A DNA stretch of 64,000 nucleotides from Skeletonema tropicum (GCA_037178625.1 CM074130.1:4526001-4590000); one strand, 5' to 3'. Positions 47,422 through 59,430 are shown, counted from the stretch's first letter. Notes: generated from the sequence alone by a model not told the origin. Numbers and translations: made by a program.

Positions 47422-50413
47422 TCACTTCAATCCAGCGTCGGGCTGGTGCTCCTAGAGACGATGGCGTCTGGAGGCAAAGGGCACCGGTTCGGAGCCACGG
47501 GCAAGGACTGGGCATAGTTCCCTGGCGGCTACCTTGGGGGTACCGCTGAAGTCTAACCTTTTCCCTTCGGGGATCAATGGCCCACCTCCATCATATCTGT
47601 TGGCCTTTACGTGGCGTTGGAGGATGAGTACACTTTTCTCTCTCGCGAGTGGAAGTGGAAACCAACAACAGACAACCAAATCTATTCAATTCCCTCCTCT
47701 CATTGGAGTCTATGTTAGAGTTCGTCTCTGACGTCTAATGTCATCACCTCACTCGATCTTGCGGCAGCTGTGTGTAGGATAAGTCGAGTTGGAGTTGGAG
47801 TTGGGCTAGCAATCTTGCTGCATGTATCTTGGCATCTGCAATCATTATAGCAACTTCCAGCCTCTGCTCGCAACAAATCTTCCAGCCTACTTCACCTCAT
47901 CTTCACTGTAACATCAGGTGGCACTGATTCTGATCTCTAATTTGAGAGTGACCTCAAATTTTATATCTCTCTGAATTGCTATTGCTACTCTTCGCGTAAT
48001 AGGAGCAGTAGACTTCGTGATGTGGTAGTTTGAGACAAGTTGTTCCGATTTGATGTATCATCCATATCACCATCATTGATAAGCCTATCTTGCAGTTCTA
48101 GCAATCTCTTCCTCCCCTAATAGAGTCACTTTATTTCGTCAACGAGGGCGATTGAGTATGCTTACCATCGTTCATCCATGTGGACAAGAATTCATCGATA
48201 CTCCAAATAAACCTTTCCCATTTTCTTTTCTGGAAGAGTGGCGTTCTTGCATCTTTTCACGGCGTCTCTCGGGTTCTTTCCTCCGTAAATTACACCTCTT
48301 ACTGTCTTTTCCACCACAAAGCATCATCATCTTTTTCTCCCAGACCTTAGACTAAGCATGCTTAACATCGTTCTTCGATTCTCCGAAAGGCAACCTTCTT
48401 CGACTTTTTCTAGCAATAGTGGCTGTCTTGCATGATATTTTCACTGCATCATTTGGAGTCGTTCCCCCGTCCATCAAATCTCTACCTGCATTTTCCAGAC
48501 GACAAAACTATCCATTTCAAGAATGCCTTGCCTTGCCTTGCCACCTTCATACTTTCTCATCGGTAAGATGCACATCAAAGCTGTATAACTGCCTACCTGC
48601 CTATCTTCTCATCTGTAAATTGGACGTTCGTATCCTAGGAATAATCACATATCATAAATATTGGCAACTGCGTTGATGGAGTACCCATCACAAAAATGCC
48701 TGCCTCACGTACGATCTCCTCCTTCATGACATTGCAGATGACCGCAAGATTCGACTGGCATTAAAATTTGCTACTTGATCACATGGTTGGTGCAACAGAG
48801 ACGTTTGCGACCTCATACTACTAATCCTTCTTCTAAGAGGTTTGGGTTGTCGGCTTCATCTGCATCGATGCAGCTATGTAACTCGCTCTCAACTTCAAAG
48901 TTAGACAGCGGGAGGGCAAGTGGCGCAGGGCGCAGCAAAGGCAAAAGGAAAAGGTTTGTGAGATCTTTCAGTCGCGATGCGACTTTTCTCTTGTTGGATA
49001 CTTAAGGAGCCGTGTAAGGAGCTTCTTTTAAAGAATTTCTCACTATCTATCTCCTCTCTTTTATCTCTCCAGAGAGAGAGACGAGAGAGAGATTGACAGA
49101 CGACAGACTACGGACTCACATCTCTTTCGAGGCTGCCAAGCAATACTGAATACTCAATCCTCATAAGTATGCACCATGGAATAGAAATCCTGATAAATGA
49201 ACAAAAAGGAGAAAGTATCATCTAAAATACGACAAGGAAAGAGTCAAATTTGGTGCATGAACATTCCTCTTCAACTATAAGCAAGTTCCTATTTACGCCT
49301 CCTATTATGTATATCAAAGACAAATCCTACAGGCCAAGCCCAGAGCCAGAGCCTTCTCTTCCTAACTAGCTCACCAGTTTGACAAATTTGATAGTCAACA
49401 GTAGTGCGAGGGTTTCTCTTTTCCTTTTAGACGCCATCTTTTATCTCGACAGACTGGAACATAGTAAATCATTATTACCTGCCCCAGCACCAGCATTGTT
49501 TTGCCACAGACGAAGCAAGAAGATATCGAACCAAAATTGTAGTAGAAAGGAGTACCCCGACTGATTGCGGCAGGGATAGACTAATCAATATTCTCACGAG
49601 GAAAGGTAGTGGTCGAAATGTTGCATGTATGTCAGATGTGATATTGTAGAGATTTGTGGCTGTCGAATCTTGAAACTCGCTATGTCTGTTGTATTTCTGT
49701 TGATAGGTGCGACTATGTATACCTCGCGAATGAAATATCGAGTCGCTATTGTTGCGTATGTATGAAAAGAGAGAGGGCGATGCACGGACAGGAGGTGATG
49801 GAGCAGAAAAGATGAGAAAAATGCTTCCTCGAGATCATTGCAACATGCATCGCAGGTCATTTTTACAATTTCATCTACTCTCACTTCCTCCCGGTCGGGC
49901 AGTAAGTGTGGGTCCATCTATATTGCATATCGCAAGTCTCTAATAATAAGTCGGTGTCTTACCATTCCCCTTCCTTTCTAGCTCGTAGATGAGGATACTT
50001 GCCCGCGACTTCATTCCTTGCTTTGTTGCAGCAGAGGCGGGTAAATGATGACTGTACAAGAAGCGTTTCCCCTCTCAACACGCATCACGATGTTCACTAT
50101 GAGCGCAACGGACGGCAGGCTATCTTTCTAGAGGGAGGATCGCGTGCATCCAAAGATTCCTGCGTCATAGTATAATATCCTCGCTTACGATACAAGACCA
50201 CGACAAGACTCTTTTGTATTGATGCGATATTACCATCACGATATCCAAGTGCAATATCAGACCCATCGCCTTCTCCGCATGACGGAAGAAAGATATTATA
50301 TCAGCAAACGACTACAGTAAGGAACTGTGACAATGTGAATATGAGTCGACGACATAAAATGTATTCTACAAGAAATAAGACGCGTATCTCGCGAAACACA
50401 TGACAAAATCTGA
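47422..50413. other. Type B intergenic flank before copy 9
   Basis: No gene is seen. The TATA-like tract near 49275 is shortened by one TA (ACTATAAGC), which accounts for the unit being 2 bp shorter than its neighbours. Confidence 0.6.
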
Positions 50414-50451
50414 TCATGTGCTTGCTAGCACATGACGAGTCATGAAATGAC
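50414..50451. promoter_or_regulatory. Palindrome cluster at the copy 9 start codon
   Basis: The two stems are unchanged, ending 2 nt before the ATG at 50454. Confidence 0.6.
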
Positions 50452-50453
50452 AC

Positions 50454-52127
50454 ATGACCCTTTCTTCAGCACACTCCTTCATCACGCAGAAAAGGCTAGA
50501 GAGATCACCTCATAAATCGATTATCAATCGTTTGTTTACAACTGTTATCAACATGTTCGCCATCGTCGCCTTTGTCGTCGCCTTCGCCGCCGTTGCCTTC
50601 GCAATGGTGTCACCAGATATGTGTTTGGATCTTCTGGTGTGGGTTTTCCATCCAAACAACTCGTGGTACTCGTTGGATCATGCTCTTCACATGATCAATG
50701 TTGCCATCGTCACCGCGATGTGGACTATGATCCCCACCCTGATCTTAGTCGATAGAGTGCTGTCCGTCCGCACCTATCTTGGCAAGTTATTTGTCATCGC
50801 AACGTGGGTTACATCTCTTTTTGTCATCGAAGAGATCTGTAACATCGAACTTCTCAGTCCAGAGTTGTTCATAGCAGTACTTGTTGTTGCCGCAATGTAT
50901 CTGCTCGCCTTCCTCAGATTCCCATTGATGATCAAGATTGTCTTCCTCTTGAGTCGCCGCATCATGGGACTTATTCTCCGGACTTTCAGTTTCGTCACCC
51001 GCCTGATTGTCAACTCCATCCGTTTGATAATAGCTCCGCTAGTTCTACAGATGTTGGTAAAAGACTTCCTCCAAGTCATGCCTACCAATCTTCCTATATT
51101 TGGATTGATTGTAGTTGTTGGATCCTCCTCCGCCATACTATTGTATGAGATCCTTCAGCTTGCCCTACGCGGGTTCGATGTACTCACTGATGCTATCGCA
51201 TCAAACATCGTTCATCTTCCTCCCGCCGATACATCGGAATCTTCCGACTATATCGCCCGTCTCCCGCTAGTGTTACACGTCTCTTGGGCGCAAGATGTTG
51301 TTAGTGGACACATTGTGTCAATGAAGGAAGCTGGTAGACGTACCGCTTTCAGGAAGCTTTGTTCCATGGTGGATGGAAATTACGAGCAGCAATGGAGAGC
51401 CCGGCGCGCTCTAAAGGGACTCGTTCCACTCATGAAACGCTTCAGGAGGAACCACCCTCTACGCCTTAGAAGCTGGAGTGACTTCGAGTTGATGTTCAGA
51501 GAGTGTAAACTCTATGAGCAAGGTATTGACATGATCTTTCTTGAAATGAAGCTTCGGGCCGAATTTCTCCCTACCCCATCGTTGACAATCGTCCAACGCA
51601 CATGGGAAGATGCGGTATTTGACGATGCTGACATCGTGATTCAGGAAGCAGCTGTTGAACCTATTGGTGCACGGGCACAGGAAGAAGCTGATGCTATGCC
51701 TCGAATCGAAGAGGAAGATCGACTTGTTGAAGCAGCGGTAGAAGTGCTGGCAGCGGAGGAGCCAGTAGCGTTCGATCAGCCGGATGCTATGGAGGAGAGG
51801 GAGCTCATCGAGGAAGCAGCTGTTGAACCTATTGGTGCACGGGCACAGGAAGAAGCTGATGCTATGCCTCGAATCGAAGAGGAAGATCGACTTGTTGAAG
51901 CAGCGGTAGAAGTGCTGGCAGCGGAGGAGCCAGTAGCGTTCGAGCAGCCGGATGCTATGGAGGAGAGGGAGCAAGAGGAAGATGTTCCTGCACCTAGTGT
52001 GAAGCGCCGTCGCAGGAGGAGCGAGGTTGCGAAACTCAGTTCTCAGTTGGGTAGCTACTGGGTAACCCCAAGTCGTCCTAGGAGGGGGGCAAGAGTCCGT
52101 CGGCAACCGGAGAGATACAAGCCGTAG
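50454..52127 (+). CDS. Array gene copy 9 (intact, type B): membrane protein with acidic repeats
   Basis: 557 aa, no difference from copies 7 and 8 noticed. It is the last intact copy before the assembly gap. Sequence quality drops just after its stop codon (GTGTGTGTTTCGG for GTGTGGTGTTTCGG near 52168). Confidence 0.88.
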   Translation: MTLSSAHSFITQKRLERSPHKSIINRLFTTVINMFAIVAFVVAFAAVAFAMVSPDMCLDLLVWVFHPNNSWYSLDHALHMINVAIVTAMWTMIPTLILVDRVLSVRTYLGKLFVIATWVTSLFVIEEICNIELLSPELFIAVLVVAAMYLLAFLRFPLMIKIVFLLSRRIMGLILRTFSFVTRLIVNSIRLIIAPLVLQMLVKDFLQVMPTNLPIFGLIVVVGSSSAILLYEILQLALRGFDVLTDAIASNIVHLPPADTSESSDYIARLPLVLHVSWAQDVVSGHIVSMKEAGRRTAFRKLCSMVDGNYEQQWRARRALKGLVPLMKRFRRNHPLRLRSWSDFELMFRECKLYEQGIDMIFLEMKLRAEFLPTPSLTIVQRTWEDAVFDDADIVIQEAAVEPIGARAQEEADAMPRIEEEDRLVEAAVEVLAAEEPVAFDQPDAMEERELIEEAAVEPIGARAQEEADAMPRIEEEDRLVEAAVEVLAAEEPVAFEQPDAMEEREQEEDVPAPSVKRRRRRSEVAKLSSQLGSYWVTPSRPRRGARVRRQPERYKP

Positions 52128-53004
52128 CGAGTATTCTCTAGTGAGGGTGGAGAGGTGGAAAAGAAGTGTGTGTTTCGGATTGTTGGCTATGCACGTGGTC
52201 GCTGATTTGTCAGGGCCATCACTGTATTTGCAGTGCTGAAGATCAAGTAGGTGTGCCTTGCTGAGTTGAAGAGGGATTGGGCTTCTTTTTTGGATGTGGT
52301 GTGCTTGTTTGGGACCTTATATTCATATCCTGTTTGATTCTTGCTTTGAGGCGTATTGCTCGTTCGTGGTTGTATCCCCCGAGGGCCGCCATTGTCTGTT
52401 TGATTGTCCTTTGTCTGATTGTCCTTTGTTTGATTGTCCATGTTTGATTGTCCTTCATTATCCTTCATTGAGTTCGAGTGGGCTGGTTTTGGAGCGGAGA
52501 GGTACGTTTCGAGTTTCCTATTTTACTTTATGCTTGCTTTTCTACTTTGCTTCTTCCCTAACAACAACTTTTTCTCTTTCCTCTTCTTTTAGTTTCTATT
52601 CATTAGAGATTGGGCTTGTTCGTTCCTTTTCTATCCTGTTTGATTGTTGCTGCTTGAGGTGTATTGCTTGTTCGCGGTTGTATTCCCCGAGGGCCACCAT
52701 TGTCTGTTTATTGTTTGATTGTCCTTTGTTTCAGTGTCCTGTTTGATTGTCCTTGTATTTGATTGTCCTTTGTTTTGTCTTGTTTGATTGTCCTGTGTTT
52801 TGTCCCTCCTTTGATTTTTTGTCCTGTTTGAATCCTTCATTCACCTTTCATTTCATTTCGGTGGGCTGGTTTTGAGAGGTGGAGGTAAGTTTCGAGTTTC
52901 CAAAAAGTTCAAAACGATGTGCGCTTGCTTTTCGCTACTTTAACTTTAAACTTCTTTCTTTGCTAACAACAACTTCTCGACTTTGCTCGTTTTTGTTTCT
53001 ATCT
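52128..53004 (+). other. Unit 9 non-coding tail, cut by the gap
   Basis: The first intron is 52502-52606 if the CATTAG acceptor is used (105 nt instead of 91). The second donor GTAAGT is at 52885 and its intron runs into the N gap. Many 1-nt insertions relative to all other units, and a rearranged second minisatellite, suggest a poor consensus near a contig end. Confidence 0.5.
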
Positions 53005-53504
53005 NNNNNNNNNNNNNNNNNNNNNNNNNNNNNNNNNNNNNNNNNNNNNNNNNNNNNNNNNNNNNNNNNNNNNNNNNNNNNNNNNNNNNNNNNNNNNNNN
53101 NNNNNNNNNNNNNNNNNNNNNNNNNNNNNNNNNNNNNNNNNNNNNNNNNNNNNNNNNNNNNNNNNNNNNNNNNNNNNNNNNNNNNNNNNNNNNNNNNNNN
53201 NNNNNNNNNNNNNNNNNNNNNNNNNNNNNNNNNNNNNNNNNNNNNNNNNNNNNNNNNNNNNNNNNNNNNNNNNNNNNNNNNNNNNNNNNNNNNNNNNNNN
53301 NNNNNNNNNNNNNNNNNNNNNNNNNNNNNNNNNNNNNNNNNNNNNNNNNNNNNNNNNNNNNNNNNNNNNNNNNNNNNNNNNNNNNNNNNNNNNNNNNNNN
53401 NNNNNNNNNNNNNNNNNNNNNNNNNNNNNNNNNNNNNNNNNNNNNNNNNNNNNNNNNNNNNNNNNNNNNNNNNNNNNNNNNNNNNNNNNNNNNNNNNNNN
53501 NNNN
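53005..53504. other. Assembly gap, exactly 500 N
   Basis: The flanking sequence fits positions 120 nt into the second intron and TAAACCTTTCCC of a normal unit. In unit 8 those two landmarks are about 1640 bp apart, against 620 here, so about 1.5 kb is probably missing if one normal unit spans the gap. A multi-unit collapse cannot be excluded. Confidence 0.95.
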
Positions 53505-55724
53505 TAAACCTTTCCCATTTTCTTTTCTGGAAGAGTGGCGTTCTTGCATCTTTTCACGGCGTCTCTCGGGTTCTTTCCTCCGTAAATTACACCTCTTACT
53601 GTCTTTTCCACCACAAAGCATCATCATCTTTTTCTCCCAGACCTTAGACTAAGCATGCTTAACATCGTTCTTCGATTCTCCGAAAGGCAACCTTCTTCGA
53701 CTTTTTCTAGCAATAGTGGCTGTCTTGCATGATATTTTCACTGCATCATTTGGAGTCGTTCCCCCGTCCATCAAATCTCTACCTGCATTTTTCCAGACGA
53801 CAAAACTATCCATTTCAAGAATGCCTTGCCTTGCCTTGCCACCTTCATACTTTCTCATCGGTAAGATGCACATCAAAGCTGTATAACTGCCTACCTGCCT
53901 ATCTTCTCATCTGTAAATTGGACGTTCGTATCCTAGGAATAATCACATATCATTAAATATTGGCAACTGCGTTGATGGAGTACCCATCACAAAAATGCCT
54001 GCCTCACGTACGATCTCCTCCTCCTTCATGACATTGCAGATGACCGCAAGATTCGACTGGCATTAAAATTTGCTACTTGATCACATGGTTGGTGCAACAG
54101 AGACGTTTGCGACCTCATACTACTAATCCTTCTTCTAAGAGGTTTGGGTTGTCGGCTTCATCTGCATCGATGCAGCTATGTAACTCGCTCTCAACTTCAA
54201 AGTTAGACAGCGGGAGGGCAAGTGGCGCAGCAGGGCGCAGCAAAGGCAAAAGGAAAAGGTTTGTGAGATTCTTTCAGTCGCGATGCGACTTTTCTCTTGT
54301 TGGATACTTAAGGAGCCGTGTAAGGAGCTTCTTTTAAAGAATTTCTCACTATCTATTCTCCTCTCTTTTATCTCTCCAGAGAGAGAGATGAGAGAGAGAT
54401 TGACAAGACGACAGACTACGGACTCACATCTCTTTCGAGGCTGCCAAGCAATACTGAATACTCAATCCTCATAAGTATGCACCATGGAATAGAAATCCTG
54501 ATAAATGAACAAAAGGAGAAAGTATCATCTAAAATACGACAAGGAAAGAGTCAAATTTGGTGCATGACATTCCTCTTCAACTATATAAGCAAGTTCCTAT
54601 TTACGCCTCCTATTATGTATATCAAAGACAAATCCTACAGGCCAAGCCCAGAGCCAGAGCCTTCTCTTCCTAACTAGCTCACCAGTTTGACAAATTTGAT
54701 AGTCAACAGTAGTGCGAGGGTTTCTCTTTTCCTTTTAGACGCCATCTTTTATCTCGACAGACTGGAACATAGTAAATCATTATTACCTGCCCCAGCACCA
54801 GCATTATTTTGCCACAGACGAAGCAAGAAGATATCGAACCAAAATTGTAGTAGAAAGGAGTACCCCGACTGATTGCGGCAGGGATAGACTAATCAATATT
54901 CTCACGAGGAAAGGTAGTGGTCGAAATGTTGCATGTATGTCAGATGTGATATTGTAGAGATTTGTGGCTGTCGAATCTTGAAACTCGCTATGTCTGTTGT
55001 ATTTCTGTTGATAGGTGCGACTATGTATACCTCGCGAATGAAATATCGAGTCGCTATTGTTTGCGTATGTATGAAAAGAGAGAGGGCGATGCACGGACAG
55101 GAGGTGATGGAGCAGAAAAGATGAGAAAAATGCTTCCTCGAGATCATTGCAACATGCATCGCAGGTCATTTTTTACAATTTCATCTACTCTCACTTCCTC
55201 CCGGTCGGGCAGTAAGTGTGGGTCCATCTATATTGCATATCGCAAAGTCTCTAATAATAAGTCGGTGTCTTACCATTCCCCTTCCTTTCTAGCTCGTAGA
55301 TGAGGATACTTGCCCGCGACTTCATTCCTTGCTTTGTTGCAGCAGAGGCGGGTAAATGATGACTGTACAAGAAGCGTTTCCCCTCTCAACACGCATCACG
55401 ATGTTCACTATGAGCGCAACGGACGGCAGGCTATCTTTCTAGAGGGAGGATCGCGTGCATCCAAAGATTCCTGCGTCATAGTATAATATCCTCGCTTACG
55501 ATACAAGACCACGACAAGACTCTTTTGTATTGATGCGATATTACCATCACGATATCCAAGTGCAATATCAGACCCATCGCCTTCTCCGCATGACGGAAGA
55601 AAGATATTATATCAGCAAACGACTACAGTAAGGAACTGTGACAATGTGAATATGAGTCGACGACATAAAATGTATTCTACAAGAAATAAGACGTGTATCT
55701 CGCGAAACACATGACAAAATCTGA
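53505..55724. other. Type B intergenic flank before copy 10, error-rich
   Basis: No gene is seen. It is type B (joint near 54833, B segment from about 55074). TATATAAG is near 54583. Extra bases unique to this unit occur at about 53790, 53953, 54022, 54231, 54270, 55060 and 55170, again consistent with low coverage beside the gap. Confidence 0.6.
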
Positions 55725-55762
55725 TCATGTGCTTGCTAGCACATGACGAGTCATGAAATGAC
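55725..55762. promoter_or_regulatory. Palindrome cluster at the copy 10 start codon
   Basis: Both stems are intact although the downstream gene is broken. Confidence 0.6.
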
Positions 55763-55764
55763 AC

Positions 55765-57441
55765 ATGACCCTTTCTTCAGCACACTCCTTCATCACGCAG
55801 AAAAGGCTAGAGAGATCACCTCATAAATCGATTATCAATCGTTTGTTTACAACTGTTATCAACATGTTCGCCATCGTCGCCTTTGTCGTCGCCTTCGCCG
55901 CCGTTGCCTTCGCAATGGTGTCACCAGATATGTGTTTGGATCTTCTGGTGTGGGTTTTCCATCCAAACAACTCGTGGTACTCGTTGGATCATGCTCTTCA
56001 CAAGATTAATGTTGCCATCGTCACCGCGATGTGTACTATGATCCCCACCCTGATCTTAGTCGATAGAGTGCTGTCCGTCCGCACCTATCTTGGCAAGTTA
56101 TTTGTCATCGCAACGTGGGTTACATCTCTTTTTGTCTTGGAAGAGATTTGTAACATCGAACTCCTCAGTCCTGAGATGTTCGTAGCAGTGCTTGTTGTTG
56201 CCGCAATGTATCTGCTTGCCTTCCTCAGATTCCCATTGATGATCAAGATTGTCTTCTTCTTGATTCGCCGCATCATGGGACTTATTCTCCGGACTTTCAG
56301 TTTCGTCACCCGCCTGATTGTCAACTCCATCCGTTTGATAATAGCTCCGCTAGTTCTACAGATGTTGGTAAAAGACTTCCTCCAAGTCATGCCTACCAAT
56401 CTTCCTATATTTGGATTGATTGTAGTTGTTGGATCCTCCTCCGCCATACTATTGTATGAGATCCTTCAGCTTGCCCTACGCGGGTTCGATGTACTCACTG
56501 ATGCTATCGCATCAAACATCGTTCATCTTCCTCCCGCCGATACATCGGAATATTCCGACTATATCGCCCGTCTCCCGCTAGTGTTACACGTCTCTTGGGC
56601 GCAAGATGTTGTTAGTGGACACATTGTGTCAATGAAGGAAGCTGGTAGACGTACCGCTTTCAGGAAGCTTTGTTCCATGGTGGATGGAAATTACGAGAAG
56701 CAATGGAGAGCCCGGCGCGCTCTAAAGGGCCTCGTTCCACTCATTAAACGCTTCAGGAGGAACCACCCTCTACGCCTTAGAAGCTGGAGTGACTTCGAGT
56801 TGATGTTCAGAGAGTGTAAACTCTATGAGCAAGGTATTGACATGATCTTTCTTGAAATGAAGCTTCGGGCTGAATTTCTCCCTAACCCATCGTTGACAAT
56901 CGTCCAACGCACATGGGAAGATGCAGTATTTGACAATGCTGACATCGTGATTCAGGAAGCAGCTGTTGAACCTATTGGTGCACGGGCACAGGAAGAAGCT
57001 GATGCTATGCCTCGAATCGAAGAGGAAGATCGAGTTGAAGCACCGGTAGAAGTGCTGGCAGCGGAGGAGCCAGTAGCGTTTGATCAGCCGGATGCTATGG
57101 AGTAGAGGGAGCAGATCGAGGAAGCAGCTGTTGAACCTGGTGCACGGGCACAGGAAGAAGCTGATGCTACGCCTTGTATCGAAGAGGAAAATCGACTTGT
57201 TGAAGCACCGGTAGAAGTGCTGGCAGCGAAGGAGCCAGAGCCAGTAGCGTTCGATCAGCCGGATGCGGTGGAGGAAAGGGAGCAAGTGGAGGAAGATGTT
57301 TCTGCACCTAGTGTAAAGCGCCGTCGCAGGAGGAGCGAGGTTGCGAAACTCAGTTCTCAATTGGGTAACTACTTGGTAACCCCAAGTCGTCCTAGGAGGG
57401 GGACAAGAGTCCGTCGGCAACCGGAGAGATACAAGCCCTAG
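55765..57441 (+). pseudogene. Array gene copy 10, one nonsense codon, diverged
   Basis: The type B start opens a 446-codon frame ended by TAG at 57103-57105, where other copies have GAG. The same frame then stays open to the normal stop at 57441. Every indel relative to the other copies is a multiple of three (loss of Leu in EEDRVEAP, loss of Ile in EPGARA, gain of Glu-Pro in EPEPVAF). Substitutions are few in the membrane half and frequent after about 56880. A truncated protein lacking the second acidic repeat and the basic tail could still be made. This decay style implies that the protein was under selection before the nonsense change. Confidence 0.85.
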
Positions 57442-59430
57442 CGAGTATTCTCTAGTGGAAGGGTGGAGAGGTGGAGAAGAAGTTTGATATTTCGGATTGT
57501 TGGCTATGGTACGTGGTCGCTGATTCGTCAGGGCCATCACTGTGTTTTGCAGCGCTGAAGATTGAGTAGGCGTGCCTTGCTGAGTTGAAGAGGGATTGGA
57601 CTTCTTTTTTGGATGTGGTGTGCTTGTTCGGGACCTTCTATTCGTATCCTGTTTGATTGTTGCTTTGAGGCGTATTGCTCGTTCGTGGTTGTATTCCCCG
57701 AGGGCCGCCATTGTCTGTTTGATTGTCCCTTGTTTGATTGTCCTTTGTTTGATTGTCCCTTGTTTGATTGTCCTTCATTATCCTTCATTGGGTTCGAGTG
57801 GGCTGGTTTCGGAGCAGGGAAGGTACGTCTAGAGTTTCCAGTTCGATGTGCGCTTGCTTTTCTACTTTGCTTCTTCGCTAACAACAACTCTCAACTTTCC
57901 TCTTCTTTGTTTCTATCTCATCTAGGTGGTTTGGGACCGTATACCATATTCATATCCTGTTTGATTGTTGCTTTGAGGCGTATTGCTCGTTCGTGGTTGT
58001 ATTCCCCGAGGGCCGCCATTGTCTGTTTGATTGTCCCTTGTTTGATTGTCCTTTGTTTGATTGTCCTTTGTTTGATTGTCCTTCATTATCCTTCATTGGG
58101 TTCGAGTGGGCTGGTTTCGGAGTGGGGAAGGTACGTCTAGAGTGTCCAGTTCGATGTGCGCTTGCTTTTCTACTTTGCTTCTTCGCTAACAACAACTCTC
58201 AACTTTCCTCTTCTTTGTTTCTATCTCATCTAGGTGGTTTGGGACCGTATACCATATTCATATCCTGTTTGATTGTTGCTTTGAGGCGTATTGCTCGTTC
58301 GTGGTTGTATTCCCCGAGGGCCGCCATTGTCCTTTGTTTGATTGTCCCTTGTTTGATTGTCCTTTGTTTGATTGTCCCTTGTTTGATTGTCCTTCATTAT
58401 CCTTCATTGGGTTCGAGTGGGCTGGTTTCGGAGCAGGGAAGGTACGTCTAGAGTGTCCAGTTCGATGTGCGCTTGCTTTTCTACTTTGCTTCTTCGCTAA
58501 CAACAACTCTCAACTTTCCTCTTCTTTGTTTCTATCTCATCTAGGTGGTTTGGGACCGTATACCATATTCATATCCTGTTTGATTGTTGCTTTGAGGCGT
58601 ATTGCTCGTTCGTGGTTGTATTCCCCGAGGGCCGCCATTGTCCTTTGTTTGATTGTCCTTTGTTTGATTGTCCCTTGTTTGATTGTCCTTGATTGTCCTT
58701 CATTGATTTCGAGTGGGTTGATATCGGAGTGGGGAAGGTACGTTTAGAGTTTCCAGTTCGATGTGCGCTTGCTTTTCTACTTTGCTTCTTCGCTAACAAC
58801 AACTCTTAACTTTCCTCGTCTTTGTGTTTATCTCATCCAGGCGGGTAGGGTCAGGTGGGGTGCATAGATCGTGTTGTAGGCTGGGGTGATTGGTATTGTT
58901 GGGTGGTCTGAAGGTTCGGGCTGAGGTTCCTTGGTGAGTTCGCTAGTTTTATTTGCATTCTACTATGATTGTTCAGTAACTCTTCTTTATTTTTGTTTTC
59001 TATCTCTATGTATTCTTTAGGTCTGAAGGGCGGGTCGTATGTTGTGAGCTTGCGGTGAGATTGGGTGATCGGGTTCTGGGGTTCAAATGGGTTTGAGTCG
59101 GTGAGAGAGTGGGCGGGATGCAGTTGTGTGCTATCATTTTTGTTTTCGTTCGTCTCCTCCGGTGGTGCCTGATCAACACTGTCGGGGGTTCTCACACACT
59201 AACATTGCTTCTTCAATTTTCTCTCTAATTACTTGTTCTTAGCAGCGATGTGTCGGCGGTTCGAATTGGGGGAGGTACGTTCATTTGTATGCATGATGGT
59301 GCTTCATTCTTCGGTTCACTTTGCGATGCTTGTTTCACTAACACCAATTCTCTCCTTTATAAACCTTTCTATCTCAACATCCACTTAGTACGAGCGGGTG
59401 CGGACGGTGGATTATCTGGAGGAATGATGA
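57442..59430 (+). other. Unit 10 spliced non-coding tail (seven introns)
   Basis: Introns: 57823-57925, 58131-58233, 58442-58544 and 58738-58840 (all 103 nt), 58934-59020 (87), 59101-59242 (142) and 59275-59388 (114). Intron bodies differ clearly from other units, yet donors and acceptors are kept or improved (GTGAGT for GTGGGT; TTTAG for ATCAG). At the sixth intron the AG has moved 7 nt into the old exon. Exon reading frames are not conserved, so splicing rather than coding appears to be maintained. Confidence 0.7.
57600..58850 (+). repeat. Tandem exon-intron module, four copies of ~300 bp
   Basis: A module made of one exon (193-208 nt, containing the 15-bp minisatellite) plus one 103-nt intron recurs with intron starts spaced 308, 311 and 296 bp apart. 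Copies are near identical. Unit 1 has three (one with a lost acceptor) and units 2-9 have two. Confidence 0.9.

Noticed and set aside
52879..53652. Long open frames spanning 52879-53652
   Set aside because: They are open only because they cross the 500-N gap.
57613..58140. Plus-strand frames up to 175 codons across the minisatellite modules (LCLIV or FDCPL repeats)
   Set aside because: They run straight through the predicted introns, exist in two frames at once because of the 15-bp period, and break where 14-bp units occur.
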